Assembly (NCBI GenBank): GCA_023896275.1
Contig: MLDA01000001.1
Location: 149,559 to 213,558, forward strand
Origin: Kocuria rosea subsp. polaris
GTDB lineage: Bacteria; Actinomycetota; Actinomycetes; Actinomycetales; Micrococcaceae
Length of the DNA stretch: 64,000 bases
Reading direction: 5' to 3'
In this document: piece after piece, positions 57,271 to 64,000 of the stretch
Numbering within the stretch: position 1 is the stretch's first letter
Layout of the letters: each line of letters begins with the position of its first letter
Position numbers and translations under genes: made by a program
Notes under the pieces: generated by a model
Seen by the model: only the letters and a program-made list of their open reading frames with translations
What the model was told of the DNA's origin: nothing
Database searches by the model: none

Positions 57271-58182
57271 TCAGTGAACTGACGAAACCTCGGAGACCTC
57301 CGGGAGATGTGGAATCTCGTCGAGGCCCAACTTCCCGAGCGCCGCTAGGAGATCGTTGCGCGCCAAACCATCGATCGCCCCATTGTCCACGTCCGACGCT
57401 GTCAGCTTCGGCCGAACATCGAGCAAGACCTTCCGGCCTGCCATTCGGCGACGAATACTCGCTCGACTTGAACTCGTTACAGACGGACCAGCAGAAACAG
57501 CTGGATGCGCCAGGACTTCAATCGTGCGAAACTCTGTCGATCGAATCCATTCCCACCACGCGTCACTGCGATTTACATGATCTACCAACGTCTCCATCGC
57601 CAGCCAGTACATGCGACCGGATTTCGAATGTTTCCCGTATCCTCCGCCAAGAGAATCACGAACAAGAGAAAGGAGATTCGTCGATACTCTGGCCCGAATA
57701 GTGCGCGGCCAAAGAATACCCGCAGACGACTCGTAGGCAGTTGGTATCATGTCATCCAACACCTCCATACCAATATTTCCGCCCATCCAGGCAGCCTCCG
57801 CATCGTCAAATGCATACGAATAGGGCTCGGACCCTAAACTCGGCGCTTCAGCAGAACCCAGGGGTGGCAGACCATAGAGAATGGCGTACGCATGAAAACC
57901 GATCAGGTTCGATCGTAGCCGCTCGAAGCGCTCCATCGCCGTCCGACAATTCTCGACAATTCGCCCATCCAAGTCGTACTGGGCAGCCAGTAGCGGGTCG
58001 ATGGCATAACGTGACATCCGGTCAAGAGCGCCGGAAACCAGATCTTCATGCAATGCCAAATGCTCGTTTGGGGAGAGTGTTGAAAGGTACTCTCCAAGGA
58101 CACGAAACCGCCCGCCCGGGTCTTTTCGATCCAGTCTCAAAATTTCCGAATAAAAGTTAGCCACCAACAACCCCGTCATCAT
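57271..58182 (-). CDS. Unknown soluble protein in the polymorphic-toxin island
   Basis: This 303-residue protein has no signal peptide or TM helix. Codon use is less GC-biased than the core genes to the left, marking the start of the accessory region. It contains Trp/Tyr-rich segments (FDDAEAAWMGGNIGMEVLDD, SGRMYWLAMETLVDHVN) and an Arg-rich stretch near residue 245 (SSRASIRRRMAGRK). The ATG directly follows the TGA of the upstream gene, so the two are coupled. I recognise no family. Two-gene units of this kind near Rhs loci are often immunity or accessory genes. Confidence 0.55.
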   Translation of the reverse strand: MMTGLLVANFYSEILRLDRKDPGGRFRVLGEYLSTLSPNEHLALHEDLVSGALDRMSRYAIDPLLAAQYDLDGRIVENCRTAMERFERLRSNLIGFHAYAILYGLPPLGSAEAPSLGSEPYSYAFDDAEAAWMGGNIGMEVLDDMIPTAYESSAGILWPRTIRARVSTNLLSLVRDSLGGGYGKHSKSGRMYWLAMETLVDHVNRSDAWWEWIRSTEFRTIEVLAHPAVSAGPSVTSSSRASIRRRMAGRKVLLDVRPKLTASDVDNGAIDGLARNDLLAALGKLGLDEIPHLPEVSEVSSVH

Positions 58183-58743
58183 TCACGAGGTCCCTGCCGC
58201 GTTTCTATCAACATCCCGTCGGTATCCATCCGGCCTCTCCCGTTCAGTCAGGATAAGGACGCCGCCCGCCTGCTTCAGAGAATACTCGTGTCCGAAGGGG
58301 TCGCGGACCAGGCTAGCCGCGAACCATTCACGAGGTACTTTGCGGATGCACTTCAGCACGTCCTTGAACGCCGAAAAGATACTCCGCGAATCATTGAGCA
58401 GGACCGTCCACGATCCCGTGGTCTTCATGTTTGACGTCAAGCACAGGACTTCGAATATGTCCCTGAGCAACGTCGGTAGGTCACGAGTCCCTCGGCGCAG
58501 CATCCGAACCCTCTGACGGCACAGAAAGTCGTTCCAGAGACGTGAAATGGCCTCAGCGTCAAAAGGGCGCTGCTTATCTACAAGCCTGATGACTCCAGGC
58601 ATGACTTGTTGAGCTTCGTATTGATGTGCATCCTCATCAAAAATTGCTGAGACTTCATCTGCCTGCTCTATGGAATCGGCAAGTTTCCTCGTGGACTCAT
58701 GGACGATGAAGTGCCCATCGTCTTCAATCAACAATGCCTGCAT
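58183..58743 (-). CDS. Unknown protein coupled to the 57271 gene
   Basis: This 186-residue soluble protein has a mixed alpha/beta pattern (MQALLIEDDGHFIVHESTR, IFEVLCLTSNMKTTGSW, ISRLWNDFLCRQRVRMLRR). There is no signal peptide. Its TGA is followed without gap by the ATG of the next gene. Lower-GC codon use is shared with its partner. The family is not recognised; SUKH-like or other immunity folds are possible but cannot be supported from motifs. Confidence 0.5.
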   Translation of the reverse strand: MQALLIEDDGHFIVHESTRKLADSIEQADEVSAIFDEDAHQYEAQQVMPGVIRLVDKQRPFDAEAISRLWNDFLCRQRVRMLRRGTRDLPTLLRDIFEVLCLTSNMKTTGSWTVLLNDSRSIFSAFKDVLKCIRKVPREWFAASLVRDPFGHEYSLKQAGGVLILTERERPDGYRRDVDRNAAGTS

Positions 58744-58974
58744 CTAGACGCGCCCCCATGGTCGATGGTGTTTCACTCTACCGCGTTCCTAGGGGTTCAG
58801 GCCGTTCGTCGCGTTCACAGTAGGCCGGTCAGCTCGATGCCACTCACACCTGACGGGCCCGCAACCTCACCAGACTGAGCCACTGTCGTGATCCCAGCAC
58901 CGCCAACACCACCCGTCGCGGGTCGATCCGCAGCATCCCACGACCAGCTCTTCGAACTCGCCGAAGGGCGCGCC

Positions 58975-59370
58975 CTAGTGAAGGGTCTTGAATACCCACC
59001 GAGTACCATCTTCCCGACGAAATGAAATCCGGCGGCGCCTGAACACACGGGTTCGCCAATATTCCGGAGATTGCCCGCCGGAGAAGATGCCGACTATGTC
59101 TGAAATGGCTTCATCAACGAACGCAATCTGATCATGCAGTTGACCACCAACTGACTCCATCGCGATATGATTTCCATTGTAGACGACCTCAGGAACATCA
59201 CTGCCGAGGACAATAGTGAAATTTGCCCTTGCATCGGCAAGCTCCACATATAGGTTCCGCATGCGGTAGCGAGTCCTTACCGCGATCCCTGACGGAACAC
59301 TTCTCAGCAAGGATGCTATACCGGCTTCAGTCTCTCTCATCCGCTGCGACGGATTCTCTGGACTATTCAT
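58975..59370 (-). CDS. Unknown small protein, immunity-like
   Basis: This 131-residue soluble protein shows a predicted helix (MRETEAGIASLLRSV), then beta-type strands (RTRYRMRNLYVELADA, NFTIVLGSDVPEVVYN), a helix (QLHDQIAFVDEAISDIVG) and a basic C-terminal strand pair (VFRRRRISFRREDGTRWVF). This alpha/beta layout and size are common for immunity proteins of polymorphic toxins. No motif identifies a family. It is separated from its neighbours by about 230 and 60 nt. Confidence 0.5.
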   Translation of the reverse strand: MNSPENPSQRMRETEAGIASLLRSVPSGIAVRTRYRMRNLYVELADARANFTIVLGSDVPEVVYNGNHIAMESVGGQLHDQIAFVDEAISDIVGIFSGGQSPEYWRTRVFRRRRISFRREDGTRWVFKTLH

Positions 59371-59434
59371 TATTTATGATTCCATCTGAAACCTTAGATT
59401 TCTACCAAATACTTTCCGACCGTCAAGCCAATCA

Positions 59435-59680
59435 CTAGACTTCACAGCAACTATCGTACCTCGGATCTCTACCTTTCAGGTTCCAAAGCATTAGGGGAAT
59501 AAACGAAAATCCTAAAAATACTTCATCCAGCACACGCTGAGTGAACCTATCTCGACGGAAGATCGTTACGGATGCCCTGATCCAAGATTCAACCTCGGAC
59601 CTGCTCCCCAAATCGATTTCACGTGATGTTGAGCGAATGCAGTCCGGTTGTGACTGAGGTAGTACTTTCAATACAGCCAT
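59435..59680 (-). CDS. Small unknown protein of the toxin island
   Basis: This 81-residue protein with a hydrophobic patch near the C-terminus (EVFLGFSFIPLMLWNLKG) is encoded 6 nt after the next upstream gene (59687-60082). It may be the second half of a two-gene immunity unit or a fragment. There is no recognisable family and only a weak ribosome-binding site. Confidence 0.4.
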   Translation of the reverse strand: MAVLKVLPQSQPDCIRSTSREIDLGSRSEVESWIRASVTIFRRDRFTQRVLDEVFLGFSFIPLMLWNLKGRDPRYDSCCEV

Positions 59681-59686
59681 GCCGAA

Positions 59687-60082
59687 TCAATCGTAGAGAT
59701 ACTCGGAACAATATGCAGCCGCAAGAAAAACCACGAGAAGTAGCAACAGTGGCCACGTCGGGGGGTTCTTCGCGACGTACCGACCCCATCGGCTCTCGGG
59801 ATCATGCTCCATCGACAAGAAGTTCCAGGGATCGAAATGTGTTGCAATCATTGCTCCAACATTGATCAGGATACCGTAGATGAACACTCGTTCATCGATC
59901 GGATCCCCGACTCTCTGGCGGGTAATCAGAGAAGCGTACGGGCCCGCGAGAATCGCAGGGATAATCAGAAGATGTGGCCCTGAAGCTATTTTAGCTCCCC
60001 TCCTTGCGCGGCCCACAACCCCTGCGATGCAGAGGATGCCGAGAAGAACGACCGTTCCCAACCAGATCCCGAAGATCAGCAT
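59687..60082 (-). CDS. Polytopic membrane protein, candidate immunity gene
   Basis: This 131-residue protein has about four TM helices: MLIFGIWLGTVVLLGILCI, HLLIIPAILAGPYASLI, IYGILINVGAMIATH and PTWPLLLLLVVFLAAAYC. It starts 4 nt after the end of an orphan basic toxin tail. This tail-then-membrane-protein order is repeated at 60321-61510, arguing that both are toxin-tip/immunity modules. No family is recognised. Confidence 0.55.
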   Translation of the reverse strand: MLIFGIWLGTVVLLGILCIAGVVGRARRGAKIASGPHLLIIPAILAGPYASLITRQRVGDPIDERVFIYGILINVGAMIATHFDPWNFLSMEHDPESRWGRYVAKNPPTWPLLLLLVVFLAAAYCSEYLYD

Positions 60083-60086
60083 CCTG

Positions 60087-60320
60087 CTACCTCTTCCTCT
60101 TCTTCAGCCTGTACCTCGTGTACTTGTAGGCGCAACCAGAGAGGGAGCCTGCTGCTTGGGCCTTGCCGTGCATCAAGTACCGCAGCGGGCTGGCCTTCCT
60201 GAATTTCGACGTCCCTGACGCAAATCCTCGAGTACTGGAAGCCCTCGCGCCGGCCTTCGCAAATTTGGATCCCGTCGTCGCACAGCGAAGGCCACTCCCC
60301 CGCACCAGTCCACACGGTTC
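60087..60320 (-). pseudogene. Orphan toxin-tail fragment with a basic C-terminus
   Basis: The frame opens directly after the stop codon of the membrane gene (TAG at 60321-60323). It has no strong start; a GTG at 60305 gives 72 codons. The encoded tail is Arg/Lys/Ser/Gly-rich (GSKFAKAGARASSTRGFASG, then LSGCAYKYTRYRLKKRKR). Its composition and KKRKR end match the tail of the neighbouring Rhs tip, which ends in SVRRKKKR. It looks like the 3' remnant of a displaced toxin tip kept beside its immunity gene. Confidence 0.5.
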
Positions 60321-60728
60321 CTACTGAATGAGAACGCCAATCAAGATCCACAATATTGGCAAAACAAGAAATGTGACAAAAAAGTATTTCCTGTTCTCTT
60401 TTAGTATACTCCGCATCTCCAAATACTCCGGCGTTCCATCCATTTGTTCCCTATTGAGCATTGGCTTTTCAGACGCCGCCGAAAGGTAGTTTACCATTCG
60501 GATAGGCTGACCGACACAGGCGACTATTATACTGGCGGACATGGCAAGGATATAGGCAGCGAGAACTGGGTCCGAATAACCAAACATTGACCCGATAATT
60601 GCCACCGGTACGATATATATAACTATCAAGAAGAAGATATTCGACGCAACGCCGAGATCATTATCTCCTTGAAAGATGCTCAACAACACAATTAAGCATA
60701 CAGATAAAATTGCGAATAGGAATAACAC
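60321..60728 (-). CDS. Polytopic membrane protein, candidate immunity to the Rhs tip
   Basis: This 135-residue protein has four TM helices: LFAILSVCLIVLLSIF, NIFFLIVIYIVPVAIIGSMF, VLAAYILAMSASIIVACVG and YFFVTFLVLPILWILIGVL. The cytoplasmic loop is charged. It is strongly AT-rich compared with the genome. It lies 83 nt downstream of the Rhs toxin tip in the same orientation, the normal place for the cognate immunity gene. No family name is known to me. Confidence 0.6.
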   Translation of the reverse strand: MLFLFAILSVCLIVLLSIFQGDNDLGVASNIFFLIVIYIVPVAIIGSMFGYSDPVLAAYILAMSASIIVACVGQPIRMVNYLSAASEKPMLNREQMDGTPEYLEMRSILKENRKYFFVTFLVLPILWILIGVLIQ

Positions 60729-60811
60729 CGATTTGCTCCAATGTTCCTGATGTCTCTGTTAACGTCAGCTCGGAAGATGAAACTGTCGAAGACTCCGATC
60801 TGAAATTAGTC

Positions 60812-61510
60812 CTACCGCTTCTTCTTGCGCCGAACTGATTGACCATAGTTCTGCGCCCATCTTACAGATCCCGAACGTGCTCGAGAGTAAGCGCTGAAGG
60901 CCTTGCGAGTCCTCTTAGACGCCCAGCCACCAGCAGATTTTACCGCCCGGGCTGCGGCTCGACCCTTTCCGACAAAGGTGACCGTCGCTAGAGCAGAGTA
61001 TCCGAATTTACGCCAGGCATTCTTATTTCCGTTTCGATGGGAATAAAATGCCGCGGCGGCTCCTGTAGCTAGGGACAATGCAGTACCCCAGCCCGGGACA
61101 AAGCCTGAAACTGTCGAGATAGCTGTAAATTCCCCTTCAGCACCCCCAGCTTTGCTCCACCCGCGTTTGGCCCATTTTCGAACTGTTCGCCACGATTTCT
61201 TCCACTTTGACCATTCGCCCGAAACATCTTCTTTGTTGATCGGGTCTTGTGGGTAAGCGTACGTAGTCGTGTTACCACCAGCAACAGGATCCCGGCTCGT
61301 GAACGCACCCGTCGCCGGGTTATACAACCGAGCACGCATCAGAATCAGGCCGCTCGTCGGATTCAACGCCCGCTGATCAGCACCTTGCCACCCATACCGG
61401 GTCCCAGCACCCGTAGCAGCCAACGCCCCCGCCGGATTCCCATACTCATCAAACGAGGACCACGAATCAATACCCTGCGCGTTCCCACTCCCAGTAGTGC
61501 CCCATAAAGT
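60812..61510 (-). pseudogene. C-terminal fragment of an Rhs protein with its toxin tip, cut by IS256
   Basis: About 232 codons of the 3' end of an rhs gene. The Rhs core terminus is unmistakable: FDEYGNPAG, YGWQGADQRALNPTSGLILM, RARLYNPATGAFTSRDPVAG and the hypervariable-junction motif YAYPQDPINKEDVSG. The tip after the junction (about 145 residues) has a Trp/Lys-rich helix (WSKWKKSWRTVRKWAKRGW), a hydrophobic membrane-like stretch (STVSGFVPGWGTALSLATG), then a basic tail ending SVRRKKKR. The IS256 element at 61511 removed everything upstream, so the core is lost. The frame's first Met lies inside the IS. A membrane-acting toxin is inferred from the hydrophobic segment and the membrane-protein partner. 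Confidence 0.8.
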
Positions 61511-62892
61511 GGTGTAACGATCCGGTGACCAGCACGTCGTAGCCAAGACGAACGCGGTCACCGTGTGATCCTTCGAGTGAACCTCTCACAGCACTCTCGA
61601 ACGGAGTCATCACGATGACCGCTCCGCATATTGTCGACCCTCGCGGCCTTCTGGCCCAAGCCCTATCCGACGCGTCGCCGGATCTGATGCGCGAATTGCT
61701 TCAAACCATGATCAACGCCCTGCTCTCCGCCGACGCGGATGCCGTGGCCGGTGCGGAATGGGGAAGACAGAGCCCGGACCGGACCACTCAACGCAACGGA
61801 TACCGACACCGGGACCTCGACACCCGGCTCGGGACCGTGGACGTCGCGGTCCCGAAACTGCGCTCGGGTACCTATTTCCCCGAGTGGCTGCTCGAACGCC
61901 GTAAACGGGCCGAGTCCGCGATGATCACGGTCGTCGCGGACTGCTACCTCGCCGGCGTCTCGACCCGGCGGATGGACAAGCTCGTCAAGACCGTCGGCAT
62001 CCACAACCTCTCGAAGTCCCAGGTCTCACGGATGGCCGCGGATCTCGACGAGCACGTCGAACAGTTCCGGCACCGCCGGCTCGATGAGGCGGGCCCGTTC
62101 ACGTGCGTCGCCGCGGACGCGTTGACGATGAAGGTCCGCGAGGGCGGACGCGTGATCAACGCGGTCGTCATGATCGCCACCGGCGTGAACAACGACGGGC
62201 GCCGCGAAGTCCTCGGCCTGCGGGTAGCCACGTCCGAGACCGGTCCCGCGTGGAGCACGTTCTTCGCGGACCTCGTTGCCCGCGGTCTCACCGGGGTCCG
62301 GTTGGTGACCTCCGATGCGCATCAGGGGCTGGTTCAAGCGATTGCGGCGAACCTGCCCGGTGCCGCCTGGCAGCGTTGCCGCACCCACTACGCGGCGAAT
62401 TTGATGTCGGTGACGCCGAAGAGCATGTGGCCGGCGGTGAAAGCGATGCTGCACTCGGTCTCTGACCAGCCCGACGCTGGCGCCGTGCACGCCCAGTTCG
62501 ACCGGCTCCTGGACTACCGTCCAGGACAAGCTCCCCTACGCGTTCGAGCACCTCGACGCGGCCCGGGAGGACATCCTCGCGTTCACCGGGTTCCCGGAGG
62601 GTCTCTGGTCGCAGATCTGGTCGAACAATCCCAACGAACGCTTGAACCGTGAGATTCGGCGCCGTACGGACAGTGTCGGGATCTTCCCGAACCGGGAGGC
62701 GATCATCCGCCTCGTCGGCGCTGTGCTGGCCGAGCAGACTGGTGAATGGGCCGAAGGACGCCGCTACCTCGGCCTCGACATCCTCGCCAAGAGCCGCCTC
62801 ACCATCATCGACACACCGGAGGAGGTGGATACCGGAGCAGACCGCGAACTCAGCGCCTAACCAACAGAAGAAGGATCACCGACCGTTACACC
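61511..62892 (+). mobile_element. IS256-family insertion sequence (inactive)
   Basis: The 1,382-bp element is bounded by terminal inverted repeats. The left end begins GGTGTAACGATCC (61511-61530). The right end, read on the other strand, begins GGTGTAACGGTCG (62873-62892). The two 20-mers differ at about three positions. It contains one IS256-type transposase reading frame with a frameshift. No target-site duplication is found: Rhs sequence lies on the left and a truncated IS30 on the right, so DNA was lost or rearranged after insertion. Confidence 0.85.
61615..62860 (+). pseudogene. IS256-family transposase, frameshifted
   Basis: Codons 1-302 read as a normal mutator-type transposase: MRELLQTMINALLSADADAV, RTTQRNGYRHRDLDTRLG, VDVAVPKLRSGTYFPEWLLE and the DDE aspartates in CVAADALTMKV and VTSDAHQGLVQA. 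At about 62515 the DNA reads GACTACCGTCCAG where GACTACACCGTCCAG would keep frame. Loss of one AC dinucleotide moves translation into a false frame ending at 62652. The correct frame resumes (LPYAFEHLDAAREDILAF, SQIWSNNPNERLNREIRRRT with the catalytic Glu region) and ends at 62860. The intact product would be about 415 residues. It is inactive unless a programmed shift occurs, which is not typical of this family. Confidence 0.85.
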
Positions 62893-62908
62893 ACCACCGG
62901 GGGCTTGA

Positions 62909-63706
62909 CCGAGCCCGGAGCAGATCTCGCACCGTCTGAAGGTCGATTTCCCGGAAGATGAGTCCATGCGCATCAGACATGAGGCGATCTACCAGTCGCT
63001 GTTCATCGAAGGCCGCGGTGCGCTCGAACGCGAGCTTGTCACCTGCCTGCGGACCGGGCGTGCTCTACAGCGGCCACGGTCTCGAGCGCAGAACCGGCCG
63101 CAAGGGCATGTCACTGCCGACGTCGTGTTCTCGGAGCGGCCCGCAGAGGCTGAGGACCGCGCGGTTCCGGGGCATTGGGAGGGAGATCTGATCATCGGCA
63201 CCGGCCGTTCGGCGATCGGCACGGTCGTCGAACGCAAGAGCCGCTCGACACTGCTGGTGCACCTGCCTCGGCTTGACGGCTACGGCGAGAAGCCCTACGT
63301 GAAGAACGGCCCCGCGTTGGGCGGTTATGGCGCGGCCGCGATGAGCGCCGCGCTGAGCGCGTCGATGACGAAGCTCCCTGAGCAGCTACGCAAGACGCTC
63401 ACCTGGGACCGCGGCAAGGAACTCTCCGCGCACGCCCAATTCGCGTTTGAGACCGGCACGAAAGTCTTCTTCGCCGATCCTCACTCGCCCTGGCAACGAC
63501 CGACGAACGAGAACACCAACGGGTTGCTGCGCCAGTACTTCCCGAAGGGTACGGACCTCTCAAGATGGTCCGCGGATGACCTCGAAGCGGTAGCTCTCGC
63601 GCTCAATAATCGGCCCCGCAAGAACCTCGGCTGGAAGACACCCGCCGAGGTGTTCGACGAGCAGCTACGATCGCTACAACAACACGGTGTTGCATCGACC
63701 GATTGA
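62909..63706 (+). pseudogene. IS30-family transposase, 5'-truncated
   Basis: The reading frame enters at 62909 with PEQISHRLKVDFP and continues through MRIRHEAIYQSLF, GHWEGDLIIG (first catalytic Asp), LTWDRGKEL (second Asp) and NENTNGLLRQYFP (Glu). It ends LGWKTPAEVFDEQLRSLQQ and a natural stop. The catalytic core is intact but the N-terminal HTH (about 100 residues) is missing. The left edge abuts the IS256 right end. The 3' inverted repeat seems absent, since IS3 sequence begins within a few bases of the stop. Confidence 0.85.
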
Positions 63707-63716
63707 ACTCGCCCAG

Positions 63717-64000
63717 TTCCGGTCCATCCGCTACGGCGAGACCTTGGCCGAATCGGAGGTCGTCGCCTCGGTCGGTTCGCGCGGGGATAGTTATGACAAC
63801 GCGATGGCGGAGGCGCTGAACTCCGTGTACAAGGCCGAGCTGATCGATCGACACGACTGGTCGGGACTGATCGAAGTCATGGCCGAGACCTCGAAATGGG
63901 TGGCTTGGTACAACCAGACGCGCCTGCACTCGAGTATCGGGTACCGGCCGCCTCTGGAAGCGCATTCCGAGTGGTTCCACCAGGGTGCCACCGAGAACAT
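63717..64000 (+). pseudogene. IS3-family transposase OrfB, C-terminal fragment (runs off the window)
   Basis: The open frame reads SIRYGETLAESEVVASVGSR, then GDSYDNAMAEALNSVYKAEL with the DDE Glu, WVAWYNQTRLHSSIGYRPP and on to the window end. This is the C-terminal third of an IS3-type integrase-fold transposase. The rve domain up to the second Asp (normally HSDRGSQYTS just before this) is missing, cut at the IS30 junction. The 3' end lies beyond 64000. Confidence 0.85.

Noticed and set aside
1..64000. tRNA, rRNA or tmRNA genes and riboswitches
   Set aside because: No cloverleaf, CCA-end or conserved rRNA segments were noticed on either strand; gaps between genes are mostly short. A covariance-model scan would be needed to exclude small RNAs.

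Overview
The window is high-GC DNA from an actinobacterium, most likely a Micrococcaceae-type Micrococcales (Arthrobacter-like). The evidence is strong GC bias at third codon positions, frequent GTG and TTG starts, lipoprotein families typical of the group (DUF6318, DUF6153, DUF305, DUF4190), and many genes whose -10 hexamer lies only 6-7 nt before the start codon, which points to leaderless mRNAs. Genus cannot be fixed from sequence alone. No rRNA, tRNA or CRISPR array was seen.

Layout. 0.1-4.4 kb: an MFS transporter, a secreted CHRD-domain protein with glycine-rich repeats, and a small membrane-anchored protein. 4.5-10.5 kb: a five-gene translationally coupled operon (two Opp/Nik-type ATPases, an MFS carrier, a lipoprotein binding protein and a fused two-domain permease) behind a Zur-like box, resembling opine-metallophore (staphylopine-type) transport. 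10.5-12 kb: a RhuM-family gene and a collapsed vsr pseudogene. 12-15.5 kb: a YkvI-like transporter divergent from an aminotransferase and D-2-hydroxyacid dehydrogenase pair. 15.7-18.3 kb: a lower-GC stand-alone OLD-family ATPase/TOPRIM nuclease next to a truncated formylglycine-generating-enzyme gene. 18.4-24.4 kb: a minus-strand ROK regulator, sugar ABC transporter and GH3 (NagZ-like) operon, probably for amino-sugar oligosaccharides, bracketed by a duplicated gene fragment. 25-30 kb: a self-regulated Fic protein, a lipoprotein divergent from a lipoprotein penicillin-binding protein, and small membrane proteins. 30-32.3 kb: a CstR-controlled CoA-disulfide-reductase/rhodanese sulfur module. 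32.4-37.6 kb: a putative type VII secretion cargo locus (WXG-like partner, glycine-zipper effector, membrane immunity candidate, LpqN-like protein, unknown protein) followed by a PKD-like secreted protein and a DUF6318 lipoprotein. 37.8-43.9 kb: an FAD oxidoreductase, two DUF4190 paralogues, an APC permease and a YeiH exporter divergent from its LysR regulator. 44-50 kb: a complete ribose operon, rbsR-A-C-B-K-D. 50-57 kb: housekeeping and stress genes (pentapeptide repeat, TetR/DUF1304/oxidoreductase, DUF1963, DoxX, DUF6153/DUF305, DUF1232, PAP2-like).

57.2-64 kb is a lower-GC polymorphic-toxin graveyard. It holds an Rhs C-terminal tip cut off by an IS256 element, at least two basic toxin-tail/polytopic-membrane-protein modules and several orphan immunity-like genes, and then truncated IS30 and IS3 transposases that run off the end.

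The most interesting leads are the glycine-zipper type VII effector with its AT-richer membrane partner (32.4-34.6 kb), the Rhs tip modules paired with polytopic membrane proteins (59.7-61.5 kb), the Zur-boxed opine-type transporter operon, the stand-alone OLD nuclease island, and the pervasive leaderless start architecture.
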